NCBI RefSeq assembly: GCF_000243715.2
Contig: NZ_AHMO02000008.1
Location: 2,013,501 to 2,077,500, forward strand
Direction: 5' to 3'
DNA from: Leptospira broomii serovar Hurstbridge str. 5399
Lineage (GTDB): Bacteria; Spirochaetota; Leptospiria; Leptospirales; Leptospiraceae
DNA length: 64,000 bases
The position numbers and the translations under genes were made by a program. The stretch's first letter is position 1. Each line of letters starts with the position of its first letter. Below, piece by piece: positions 37,709-46,116 of this stretch. The notes beneath the pieces were generated by a model. It saw only the letters and a list, made by a program, of their open reading frames with translations, did no database searches and was not told the origin of the DNA.

Positions 37709-38671
37709 ATGAATAGGATCGACTGTGCCGTGATTACCAAAAGAGGGAAGTCCTCCGAATCTTCGAAAGATAATACTTTTAAAGAAGCTTCGATTAACAA
37801 CGGAAAAGTTTCTATTTTTCTAAAGTACAATCATATTAGTAAAGAAAGACCGAACCGGCAGACGATTCTTTTTGTTCATGGTTACCCTGACGATCATCGG
37901 ACCTGGTCGTATCAACTGGATGCATTATGCGAAGAATATAACGTGGCGGCTTTGGATCTTAGGGGAGCGGGAAAATCCTCTAAACCCGAAGAACAAAAAG
38001 CCTATAATGTCAGGAGAATTTTTGAGGATTTAGAGGTTGTCATCCAGTTTCTCGGTAACGGGAAACCAATTCATCTAGTTGCGCACGATTGGGGAGCATT
38101 GATTTGTTGGGCCTTCGTCGCCGATAAAAGGTATTCTCGATTCGTAAAATCTTATACGGCCATGGGAGGTCCGCATCCGATTTTAGCGAAAAAAAGTATT
38201 TTCCGATTACTCTTTTCGATCAATCCCGTTTCGATTTGGAAGGCCCTGACTCAGGCCCGTAAATCTTGGTACATTATATACTTTCAGATTCCGTTTTTAC
38301 CGGAATTGTCCTGGAAATTATTTCCGAAATTTCTTTGGAAGACGGCGATGAACTTAGGCGGCGTCCCCAAGGCAGATTCGTTACGTTCTAAAACGAAAGA
38401 AGAAATTCTTGCTTCGTCGCTTTGGCCGATGAATTTATATCGGGAATTGTTACGCGGCGAAAAATTCCCGGTCCCGGAGTATATAGAACCTTCGGTACAG
38501 GTTTTTATTCCGGTCAATGATTTTGCGATTCGGCCCGAATCCTATAAGTTACATAAGGAAATTTGTTCTTCGTACCGGGAGTTTCGCTTTAACTCGAATC
38601 ATTGGGTTCAAAGAATTTTACCGGGACTCATAACGGAAAAGATTAAGGAATTTGTTTGGGAAACCGGCTAA
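37709..38671 (+). CDS. Alpha/beta hydrolase, epoxide hydrolase-like
   Basis: The 320-residue protein has HGYPDDHRTW (oxyanion loop), LDLRGAGKSSKP, nucleophile elbow VAHDWGALICW with Asp as nucleophile, and a final His in NSNHWVQR. An Asp nucleophile in HDWGA is typical of epoxide hydrolases and haloalkane dehalogenases rather than esterases. Residues 1-30 are an extra N-terminal segment. Encoded directly after an SDR and a PF10118 protein, it probably works with them on a hydrophobic substrate; that is inference from context. Confidence 0.83.
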   Translation: MNRIDCAVITKRGKSSESSKDNTFKEASINNGKVSIFLKYNHISKERPNRQTILFVHGYPDDHRTWSYQLDALCEEYNVAALDLRGAGKSSKPEEQKAYNVRRIFEDLEVVIQFLGNGKPIHLVAHDWGALICWAFVADKRYSRFVKSYTAMGGPHPILAKKSIFRLLFSINPVSIWKALTQARKSWYIIYFQIPFLPELSWKLFPKFLWKTAMNLGGVPKADSLRSKTKEEILASSLWPMNLYRELLRGEKFPVPEYIEPSVQVFIPVNDFAIRPESYKLHKEICSSYREFRFNSNHWVQRILPGLITEKIKEFVWETG

Positions 38672-38690
38672 ATATTCCTGAACAAAAAGA

Positions 38691-39263
38691 ATGTCATTGG
38701 AAAGAAAATTACGCGTACGACTTAATCGTTTATTTTCGGATCGAGAGTCGGCGGCCTTGGTCAAATTCGGAGCGGTTACCCTTTTTATTACGAATATCTT
38801 TTTCGTTCAAAATTTGATCGCTGTGCAAGCCGTCATACCGACGGACTCGGACCTTAATGATTTTTTTCTATCGAAATGGAAGATAGAAATCGAACCGGGA
38901 GATAATGTAGAGCTGTATCGAGCCGTATATTATTGGTATGGAACTTCCCATAAAGATTTCGGAAAGGATGAGGACGGAATCGATTGTTCGCATCTTGCTT
39001 CCAAATTAATCGAACGAGTTTATCACCGTCAGATCGCCGGTTCCTCGAAAAGGCTTTCGGAGACTTTAAAGTCGGTAGAAGGTTCGGACTTACGGGAAGG
39101 CGACCTCGTTTTTTTCGATATTTATGAGAAAGGAATTAATCATGTCGGCGTGTATCTAAAGGATCGGAAATTCGTGCATGCCTCGGTCGTTCGGGGAGTC
39201 ACGGTAAATTCTTTGGACGAGGCGTATTATAAGAAGAGATTCGTCATGGCGACTCGCCCTTAA
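38691..39263 (+). CDS. NlpC/P60-family peptidase
   Basis: This 190-residue protein has one N-terminal membrane segment (GAVTLFITNIFFVQNLIAVQ, signal or anchor) and a C-terminal NlpC/P60 domain with Cys in GIDCSHLASKL, His in GINHVGVYL and a second His in KFVHASV. The usual residue after Cys is Ser and is kept. Such enzymes cut peptidoglycan stem peptides in the periplasm. Confidence 0.83.
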   Translation: MSLERKLRVRLNRLFSDRESAALVKFGAVTLFITNIFFVQNLIAVQAVIPTDSDLNDFFLSKWKIEIEPGDNVELYRAVYYWYGTSHKDFGKDEDGIDCSHLASKLIERVYHRQIAGSSKRLSETLKSVEGSDLREGDLVFFDIYEKGINHVGVYLKDRKFVHASVVRGVTVNSLDEAYYKKRFVMATRP

Positions 39264-39347
39264 CCTTTAATTTAAGACAAATTAGAAAACCATGTATTCG
39301 GATCGATTGGGCTGGATTTTAGGAAGAGTTCGGCAATTCTGTCCGGT

Positions 39348-40304
39348 ATGAAGCATCTGGAGATGTTCGACAATCGCTTATCTCGTATGTCCAAGCATTG
39401 GAAAAAATGGGCGAGAAGGCGGGAAATTACCTGCTTTCGTATATACGATCGAGACATTCCCCAGGTTCCTATTTCCGTCGATATTTACGAAGACTATTGT
39501 TTAGTCTCGGAATATTTGAACGAATATCCTCTTTCCGACGAAGATAGAGAAAAAGAAAGGTTGTTTATTCAATCTTCTATTTTAAAAATTCTCAATATTC
39601 CCCCCGATAATTTATTCTGGAAAAGAAGAGAGCAAAAAAGAGGAAGCGCTCAATATGAAAAAATGGGGGATCGAGCAGTTTCGATTATCGCGCGCGAAGG
39701 CGGGCTTAAATTCAAAGTAAATCTAAGCGATTATCTGGACACCGGCCTTTTTTTGGATCACCGGATCACTCGGGATTTAGTTCGAAAGGAAAGTAAGGAT
39801 AGGAAGGTTTTGAATCTTTATTCATATACGGGATCTTTTTCCGTATATGCGATCGACGGCGGTGCCAAGCGCGTTACGAGTATCGATTTATCGAAAACTT
39901 ATCTGGATTGGTCGGAGGAAAATTTTCGATTGAACGGAATGTACCCGGACGAGAACGAATTTCTGAGGGAAGACGTAACCGAATGGCTCAAGAAAGAACG
40001 ATCAAATCCTAGGCGGGAAAAATACGATCTGATTATCGTTGATCCTCCCACTTTCTCGAATAGTAAGAAAATGAGGGATATATTCGACGTGCAACGCGAT
40101 TATCCTTTTCTGTTAAATGCAGTCTTCAAGGATTTTTCCGAACCGAATGCGACATTGTATTTCTCGACTAACTTTCGGAAATTTAAGATGGATCCAGATT
40201 CTTTACTTTGGGAAGATATACAGGATTTGACGAAAGCTACTCACCCCGAAGATTTTCGAAATGAAAAAGTCCGAGCAGTCTGGAAGATGAAAAATAAATC
40301 TTAA
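39348..40304 (+). CDS. RlmK-like class I rRNA methyltransferase
   Basis: The 318-residue protein matches the C-terminal half of E. coli RlmKL and related RlmI-type enzymes: KVNLSDYLDTGLFLDHR, the SAM motif VLNLYSYTGSFSVYA, SIDLSKTYLDW, and catalytic IIVDPPTFSNSKKM. It has no THUMP/RlmL half and no PUA domain at the start. A role in 23S rRNA modification (m7G by the RlmK domain) is inferred from family. Confidence 0.82.
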   Translation: MKHLEMFDNRLSRMSKHWKKWARRREITCFRIYDRDIPQVPISVDIYEDYCLVSEYLNEYPLSDEDREKERLFIQSSILKILNIPPDNLFWKRREQKRGSAQYEKMGDRAVSIIAREGGLKFKVNLSDYLDTGLFLDHRITRDLVRKESKDRKVLNLYSYTGSFSVYAIDGGAKRVTSIDLSKTYLDWSEENFRLNGMYPDENEFLREDVTEWLKKERSNPRREKYDLIIVDPPTFSNSKKMRDIFDVQRDYPFLLNAVFKDFSEPNATLYFSTNFRKFKMDPDSLLWEDIQDLTKATHPEDFRNEKVRAVWKMKNKS

Positions 40305-40362
40305 CTGTTTTTATCTCAATTCGATTTGCTCAATAACTTCTTATAGTCTTCTTTTAGGTCGC

Positions 40363-40391
40363 TTGACCTATCTTTGGAAATAAATAATACT
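40363..40391 (+). promoter_or_regulatory. Promoter of the exported barrel-like protein gene
   Basis: TTGACC (40363-40368) and AATACT (40386-40391) are spaced by exactly 17 bases; the ATG follows 20 bases after the -10 with GGACGGAA between. The -35 lies in a GGTC-N4-GACC dyad. Confidence 0.6.
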
Positions 40392-40411
40392 GGCACGATT
40401 CGGACGGAATT

Positions 40412-41182
40412 ATGAGAACAAGCATATCGATCCTATTTATTTCCGTTTACATACTTCTAATCTTTTCCCTAAATGATTCGATTCTGGCCCAGGATAAGAC
40501 CGAATCCGCAGTACAACCTGCTTCGTTAAATGGAGATCTTCAGGTCATTGAAGAGGATCAGATACAGAGGCGGGCAAATCGTAAGTTTTTCCTGGGTGGA
40601 ATCGGGGCGAACGGCTTTACCTGGGTGGGAATCGGACACCAACTCTCTCAAAGATTTGCCGTAACATTACTATGGCAAGAGCAAAGAACAATCCAAAGAT
40701 TTGACCTACAATTAAACGGAGTCCAATCGGATTTATCTGCACAATTTACGCTAACGAATCATGAAAAAAAACAAAGACAAATCGGATTGCAATTCGAATG
40801 GTTTCCTTTCGCTAATCCATATTTTTTCGCTGTAGGAACTGGCTTGGAAACGTTTTCAGAAAAACAACGAAAGACAGTAACTTGGGTTCCGATAGGAGCA
40901 ACCCAGGATCACGATTGGAATGTGCTGCAAAAAAAAGGTTTTATCTCCGCAGGAGCAGGGTTCCGTTATTTCTTTGCTTCCGGACTCTTCATTCATTTCG
41001 GCGGCAATCTCTTACTTTATTTAAACAAATCCTATCAGGCTCATCGAGGGGCTTATATTGCTAATACGTATTGGGATCCACGGCAATTCCAACAGGACTG
41101 GCTGGAGCCTGACAAAGTCGGCCGAGATAGACAGGCAGGATACGGAGCTCAGGTTCAGATTTTGCTCGGATTCGCCTTTTAA
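40412..41182 (+). CDS. Exported, probable outer-membrane beta-barrel protein
   Basis: The 256-residue protein has a signal peptide (cleavage after a SILA-type site near residue 26), then alternating amphipathic strands (FAVTLLWQEQ, FDLQLNGV, QIGLQFEWFPF, GFISAGAGFRYFF, FIHFGGNLLLYL) and a final phenylalanine, all typical of an outer-membrane barrel of about eight to ten strands. I do not recognise the family. A clear promoter precedes it, so it is probably a single-gene unit. Confidence 0.65.
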   Translation: MRTSISILFISVYILLIFSLNDSILAQDKTESAVQPASLNGDLQVIEEDQIQRRANRKFFLGGIGANGFTWVGIGHQLSQRFAVTLLWQEQRTIQRFDLQLNGVQSDLSAQFTLTNHEKKQRQIGLQFEWFPFANPYFFAVGTGLETFSEKQRKTVTWVPIGATQDHDWNVLQKKGFISAGAGFRYFFASGLFIHFGGNLLLYLNKSYQAHRGAYIANTYWDPRQFQQDWLEPDKVGRDRQAGYGAQVQILLGFAF

Positions 41183-41371
41183 TTTAAAGAAAATTCAATA
41201 TATTTAATATAGTAGTAAAATATAGATCCGATTTTCTTTTCATGAATGGATTTCGAAGTAAAGTTACTACTAGATTCTCCGAAAAGGCGCGTGGATAAAA
41301 AGGTCTGTCGCTCGGATAAAATCGAACTTTCTTTCTTCTTCCGGCGAACTCCCTTCGACTAAGAAGACGAG

Positions 41372-41414
41372 ATAATATGCATTTATGTGTAAAAATACAT
41401 ATTTCGCATATTAT
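41372..41414. promoter_or_regulatory. Nested AT-rich dyad upstream of the isoprenoid synthase-like gene
   Basis: Perfect 9-bp outer arms ATAATATGC (41372-41380) and GCATATTAT (41406-41414) enclose an inner near-perfect dyad ATGTGT/ATACAT around AAAA. The whole gap 41183-41482 is very A+T-rich and holds no gene. The dyad could bind a regulator or form an RNA hairpin. Confidence 0.45.
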
Positions 41415-41482
41415 TATATAAAAAAATGTAATTTTAAAGAAAAAAAATGGTAAAATACTATTTTTTATATATATTTTAACAT

Positions 41483-42427
41483 ATGCTAAAGTTGGAATTC
41501 GGTAAGTACGAGGCCTCGATGGAAGAAGAGAGCTTTCATAAGCTTTTCAACGGGGCGATTTTAAACCTATGCAACGAACTTCCGGCTTCTCTGAGAACGG
41601 AAACGCTTCGTTTTTTAAGAGAATATTCGGGAGGTGCGATATCCAATAATTTCGATTTTTTTAATAAATACCACGGACCGTGTTATACGATTATCTATTG
41701 GATAAATGAGCGGGCCCATAATCTTCCCTGGGATGATCCTTGGTTGACCTTGCTCATTCAATCTCATTCGTCCGCCTTATTGCTCTATTCTCTCGATGAT
41801 CACTTAGTCGATAAATCGTTAAAGACATCCGGCACTCTGCTTCAATTACGTACTCAGGCATGGGAAAAATATTCTCAAGCAGGTAAATTATTCGATAAGG
41901 AAATTCATAAGGCTTCTCTCGTTCGAGAGGAATTTATAGATAAATATTTTCGCTCGATCCGCGATAATGGCTTCACTGATACATTGGAAGACTATTTAAC
42001 TCGATTTCGTTCGCAGATGGCCATTTGGTCTCTTCAGCCTTATTTGTTGGCGAGGTCGTTTCTTTCGAGAGAGCAAGCGGAATCGGTTTTAAAAATGTAC
42101 GAATCTTTCGGAATAGCATGGCGACTCTTGGAGGATTATCGGGATTTAGGCGAAGATATCGAAACCGGATCAGTCTCTTCTATGATCTATTTTCTTCCGG
42201 AGAAGGTTCAGCTTGATTGGGGAAAACAGACTCGCGTCAAAATGCTTACTTTGTTTGAGGAATCGAATTTGGATCAAAAGGTTTCCGATTTGATTAATTC
42301 TTACTTAAGTGAAGCTGCACAGATAGCTGCAAAACTGCATCTGACGGAATACGCACATTGCTTATCGTCCATGAGATTACCGATCGTGAATTATTCGAGC
42401 TTGGAATCTAAAAACATCAAAACATAA
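41483..42427 (+). CDS. Class I isoprenoid synthase-like protein
   Basis: This 314-residue all-helical protein carries two acidic motifs in the order and spacing of class I isoprenoid/terpene synthases: LLLYSLDDHLVDKSLK near residue 110 and WRLLEDYRDLGEDIETG near residue 217. The second motif is followed by a family-like LP turn. The first is DDxxxD rather than DDxxD. Overall similarity to ordinary polyprenyl synthases is low, so the substrate and even activity are open. There is no ribosome site before the ATG and the leader is extremely A+T-rich. It stands alone. Confidence 0.65.
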   Translation: MLKLEFGKYEASMEEESFHKLFNGAILNLCNELPASLRTETLRFLREYSGGAISNNFDFFNKYHGPCYTIIYWINERAHNLPWDDPWLTLLIQSHSSALLLYSLDDHLVDKSLKTSGTLLQLRTQAWEKYSQAGKLFDKEIHKASLVREEFIDKYFRSIRDNGFTDTLEDYLTRFRSQMAIWSLQPYLLARSFLSREQAESVLKMYESFGIAWRLLEDYRDLGEDIETGSVSSMIYFLPEKVQLDWGKQTRVKMLTLFEESNLDQKVSDLINSYLSEAAQIAAKLHLTEYAHCLSSMRLPIVNYSSLESKNIKT

Positions 42428-42525
42428 TACTGATCGAGGATCTTCCATATTTCCATTTTATGCATTTTCCGGGTTCGATTGTTCTGCCTCAATAGAATGA
42501 ATGTCGCAAATCGGTTGATTCGATT

Positions 42526-43275
42526 CTAAAATCCAATCATCATTCCTCCATCTACCCTTAAGGTTGTACCGGTGATCCAGTCCGCTTCGTCCGATGCTAA
42601 GAAATACACGGCGGATGCGACTGCCTCTTCGGGGTTTCTATCTATCTTTAACGGTATCGTATTTAAGATAGAATTTCTTATTTCTTCCGATAGGTTCGAG
42701 GCAAATCCATTCGCGATAAACCCGGCAGCGACGCAATTTACTGTTATATTACGAGATGCTAATTCTCTCGCGGATGATTTAGTGAGTGCGATCAAACCCG
42801 CTTTGGCGGAGGAATAATTACTCTGTCCTCCATTCCCGTAAAATCCCGAAACGGATCCTATATTGATGATTCTTCCTTTCTTGGTCTTGAGCATGATTTT
42901 AGCCGCAGTTTGCGTTCCCAAAAAAGCCCCTTTTAAGCAGACATCCTGAACTAAATCCCATTTTTCTTCGCTAAGCCGGATCAAAAGATCGTCCTCCACG
43001 ACTCCCGCATTGTTGACCCAGATATCAAGAGAACCGAATTGATCCAAAGCAAATTCCCCTAACGATTTGTTTTGTTCTTTGGATCGAACGTCGCAAGCCT
43101 TTCCTAAGACGGGGCTTCCGGTTGCAGACTTTAATTCATCGGCAGTATCCTCGCAATTTTTCTGGCTAAGATCGGAGATAATTACGTTAAATCCCCGTTC
43201 CGCGAAAATTCGTCCGATCTCTTTCCCGATTCCCCGTGCAGAACCGGTGATTACCGCTGTTTTATTCTTAGACAT
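42526..43275 (-). CDS. SDR-family oxidoreductase, FabG-like
   Basis: The 249-residue protein has TGSARGIGKEIG, NNAGVVEDD, the catalytic Ser in NIGSVSGFYG and YSSAKAG with Tyr and Lys, and ends DGGMMIGF, all typical of 3-oxoacyl-ACP reductase-like SDRs. I start at 43275 because AAGGA lies 8 bases upstream; an ATG five codons earlier overlaps that ribosome site. It is downstream of the MarR gene on the same strand and has the same palindromic operator in its own promoter, so MarR control is likely. Confidence 0.87.
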   Translation of the reverse strand: MSKNKTAVITGSARGIGKEIGRIFAERGFNVIISDLSQKNCEDTADELKSATGSPVLGKACDVRSKEQNKSLGEFALDQFGSLDIWVNNAGVVEDDLLIRLSEEKWDLVQDVCLKGAFLGTQTAAKIMLKTKKGRIINIGSVSGFYGNGGQSNYSSAKAGLIALTKSSARELASRNITVNCVAAGFIANGFASNLSEEIRNSILNTIPLKIDRNPEEAVASAVYFLASDEADWITGTTLRVDGGMMIGF

Positions 43276-43292
43276 AAAAAATTCCTTCATTA

Positions 43293-43312
43293 TTATTTCG
43301 ATATCGAAATAA
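43293..43312. promoter_or_regulatory. MarR operator in the SDR promoter
   Basis: A perfect 20-bp palindrome (TTATTTCGAT and its complement) whose core ATTTCGA-N2-TCGAAAT is shared exactly with the site at 43768-43797. It lies 17 bases before the SDR start. Confidence 0.75.
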
Positions 43313-43343
43313 ATGCTGTTAATACGTTAATTGCTGTATCTTT

Positions 43344-43784
43344 TCAAATTTCAAAATTAGCATGGATTTTGGAAAGTAGTCGCATGAACTCCGCCTTTTC
43401 AGCTTCTTCCAAACCTTTATACAATTTATTTAAAGTAGTTTTAGAGGCTTTTATCACTTTTTCCACCGATCGGTTCCCTTTTTCGGTTAAATCCGCAATG
43501 GTGACTCGCTCGTCCGGATCTAGTTTTGTCCTAATTACGTAGCCGAGCTCTTCCATCTTATCCAAAAGTGCGGTCGCCGTCGAATTCGTGCGATCAAGGA
43601 TCGTAGCCAACTCGCTCATTCGCATTGGTCCAGTCTTGCTCAATGCAAAAAGGACTCCTGCGTGAGCTGGAGCTAGGTCGTGAATCCCTTGTTTTTCCAA
43701 TTCTCGTCCGAGAAATTTTTGAATTCTATCCCGAGTTCTGGATAATAGATGGATTACATAATCAGCTCTCATATATTTCGACAT
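43344..43784 (-). CDS. MarR-family transcriptional regulator
   Basis: The 146-residue protein has the MarR winged-helix fold: MRMSELATILDRTNSTATAL as helix-turn-helix, then the wing with DPDERVTIADLTEKG (the family's D-R-R-x2-x3-LT pattern) and a C-terminal dimerisation helix. Its start codon lies inside a 30-bp perfect inverted repeat, so autorepression is likely. Another in-frame ATG is at 43772. Neither has a clear ribosome site. The SDR gene follows after 68 bases. Confidence 0.88.
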   Translation of the reverse strand: MSKYMRADYVIHLLSRTRDRIQKFLGRELEKQGIHDLAPAHAGVLFALSKTGPMRMSELATILDRTNSTATALLDKMEELGYVIRTKLDPDERVTIADLTEKGNRSVEKVIKASKTTLNKLYKGLEEAEKAEFMRLLSKIHANFEI

Positions 43785-43797
43785 CGAAATATATGAG
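43768..43797. promoter_or_regulatory. MarR autoregulatory operator
   Basis: Two perfect 14-bp arms (CTCATATATTTCGA and its complement) are separated by 2 bases. The inverted repeat covers the MarR start codon and a possible -10 (TATATT). Its core is identical to the SDR operator at 43293-43312. Confidence 0.8.
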
Positions 43798-43973
43798 TCG
43801 ACAACGAGTAAATGAAAAAAAGTCGTGATTTTATTTTTTTTTAGAGATCTTCGAACAATCTAAAAATAGGGTTTGTATCGAGCAATTAGGATGCCTCGCT
43901 TCGGTTTGTCGATGACAGAAATCGGTTGAATTATCGCTTTTCGTTAAGCGACAATTTCTATCGTAAGGCTCGT

Positions 43974-46046
43974 CTACCCGATATATTCTGCGACCAGTAA
44001 GGCCATATCATCCTGATGCTGATAAGAATAGTTTTCTCCCTGATAAGCTTGTACGGCCTTCATAACTGCATCGCATAAATGCTCGGGAGTCAGGTTTGAA
44101 TTTTGTCTCAATATTTCCGCAAGATACTCCTCTCCTAGTAAATCTCCCTCGGAGTTCCTAGCGTCGGGAATTCCGTCAGTGTAGAGAACTATTTTATCTC
44201 CCGGACCTAACGGGACAACCTCGGTTTGATAATCGGTAGGAATGGACTCGTAGATAGCGACGCCTTTCGGTCGATAGAATTCGATTTGCCCGTTCTTTCG
44301 TAAAACCAAACACTCCGGATGCCCTGCATTCGCGATTAGCGCGTGGCCTGTCTTTAAATCTATGGTGATAAACGTGGCGGTTAAAAAATGTCCATCCAAC
44401 TTTCCTTCCAGTTGCTGTCGTATATGCTGCAATAACGCCGACGGGTCCTGTAGATGGTTTGCCCAATTCCCTAAAGTCATCTTTACCATCGACGCAAGTA
44501 ACGCAGCGGAAACTCCGTGTCCGGTTACGTCTCCGATGAACATTCCTAGCGTTAACGATTTCGAGTCATATAAAACGTCCAATAAATCGCCTCCTACTTC
44601 CATCATAGGGCGATAACGGTATGCCATAGAAGCGTGGGGAATGACCGGAAGTTCTCTAGGGAGTAGGGAGGATTGGATTTTCCCGGCGATAGAAAGGTCC
44701 TGTGCCAGGATTTTTCCTTTTTGCTCTAATTCGGTTTTTTGCAATTCGATTATGCGAGTTCTTTCTTCTACTTTCGATTCGAGTGATTCGTTTAATATTT
44801 GCAATTTGCTTTGAGAATTTTCCAGAGCTCTGAACACCTCGGCATACCGTTTTGCAAGCGCGAGACTGAATAAAAGGGTCAATCCTAAAAAGCTTTCATT
44901 TACCCAAGTACCTGCGTTGCCGATTCCTGCGAACGAGAGCACGGTGTAAAAGGAGGAAGTCGCCACCAAAACTAATCCGGAAACGACCCAACGAAAGGAC
45001 AAGATGCTGGTTTTACGATATTGTATGAATATGTAGGTCGTATAAATGAAGAAGAAAACTAGAACGACGATGAAGGTATCGAACGCATATCGACTGAAAA
45101 GGAATAAACCTCCAGTGAACCCGTACTCCAAAGAAGGCCAGAGAGTATGTATGAAAAAAGTAATCTCCAATATTGTCCCGATTTTATCCCTCGGAGATTG
45201 AAAAATTCCGCGAGTGAATTCATGAAAGAGGATAGGTAAAAACGCTCCCAACGAATATCCAAAGAAAATATAAGTCCACGGCGAATCGAGTACGTATAAG
45301 CTCCAGCCCTCGTAAGACGGATACCATAACGCTAAGGATAAATTCAGGATCGAAAAAGAGAGATTGAATTTATCCTGTCTTCTTCTTAAGTAAATAAATA
45401 TAAAAAAGACGAACGAAAAGAGTTCTAACGAAGTGAAGAATAAAACTCTAGTCGCTTTCAATAAAAAAACGGACTGGATTTCTTCGAACGTTCCTAAGAT
45501 CGGATCTTCCCGCAAGCTTCTCGGACCTGCAAAAGGCGATAAAACTAGATCTAAATGTTCTTCTTCGTTGAAGGCTTCGATCGGGACGATTCTTGGTCGT
45601 GAAACATTCTGCTTTTGTCGTTTGTATAAATTTATATCCGATTCCAATACACTCCCTTCGCGCAGTAGGATGCAACCCGAAGGGCAAAATGGAAGATATA
45701 CTGCGACTCGATACGGGCATTCCCCGCCCTCTCCCGCAGGGGAAGAACATCGAATTGTATGGGAATAGACGGAGAAATAATTTTCCCGGGAATCCGTTTT
45801 AGGAATTTGGGGTAGGGATACTATCTCACTCTCGCGAAACGTCTCGGTATTGCGCGAGTTCAATAATGGATCCTCCGCAAAATGTCGGGAAGACCATTCC
45901 TTCAAAATAGCCGGAGATTTTTTGAGAGACCAGTCGGACTTAGGAGGTTCGGAACGAAGAGCATTAATAAATATTAATGAATATATTAATATTCCGACTA
46001 TCTGGAAACGGGTTTTCTTTAAAAGGTTTTTCAATTCGATTTTCAT
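43974..46046 (-). CDS. Membrane receptor with SpoIIE-type serine phosphatase
   Basis: The 690-residue protein has an N-terminal signal, an extracytoplasmic region with four cysteines (IRCSSPAGEGGECPYRV, PFCPSGC), seven membrane segments (about residues 195-410), a coiled-coil (420-465) and a PP2C/SpoIIE phosphatase domain with MEVGGDLLDV, GDVTGHGVSAALLA and LYTDGIPDARN. It is the second such receptor-phosphatase here and shares the seven-helix core with the one at 26168, but its sensor part is different and cysteine-rich. It probably feeds a partner-switching pathway; partners are not in the window. Confidence 0.87.
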   Translation of the reverse strand: MKIELKNLLKKTRFQIVGILIYSLIFINALRSEPPKSDWSLKKSPAILKEWSSRHFAEDPLLNSRNTETFRESEIVSLPQIPKTDSRENYFSVYSHTIRCSSPAGEGGECPYRVAVYLPFCPSGCILLREGSVLESDINLYKRQKQNVSRPRIVPIEAFNEEEHLDLVLSPFAGPRSLREDPILGTFEEIQSVFLLKATRVLFFTSLELFSFVFFIFIYLRRRQDKFNLSFSILNLSLALWYPSYEGWSLYVLDSPWTYIFFGYSLGAFLPILFHEFTRGIFQSPRDKIGTILEITFFIHTLWPSLEYGFTGGLFLFSRYAFDTFIVVLVFFFIYTTYIFIQYRKTSILSFRWVVSGLVLVATSSFYTVLSFAGIGNAGTWVNESFLGLTLLFSLALAKRYAEVFRALENSQSKLQILNESLESKVEERTRIIELQKTELEQKGKILAQDLSIAGKIQSSLLPRELPVIPHASMAYRYRPMMEVGGDLLDVLYDSKSLTLGMFIGDVTGHGVSAALLASMVKMTLGNWANHLQDPSALLQHIRQQLEGKLDGHFLTATFITIDLKTGHALIANAGHPECLVLRKNGQIEFYRPKGVAIYESIPTDYQTEVVPLGPGDKIVLYTDGIPDARNSEGDLLGEEYLAEILRQNSNLTPEHLCDAVMKAVQAYQGENYSYQHQDDMALLVAEYIG

Positions 46047-46116
46047 TTTTACGCATATATGGCCGAAGTCGGCTAAGAGTTATTATTTGTAAGGATCGCA
46101 TCATTGTTGCAAGATT

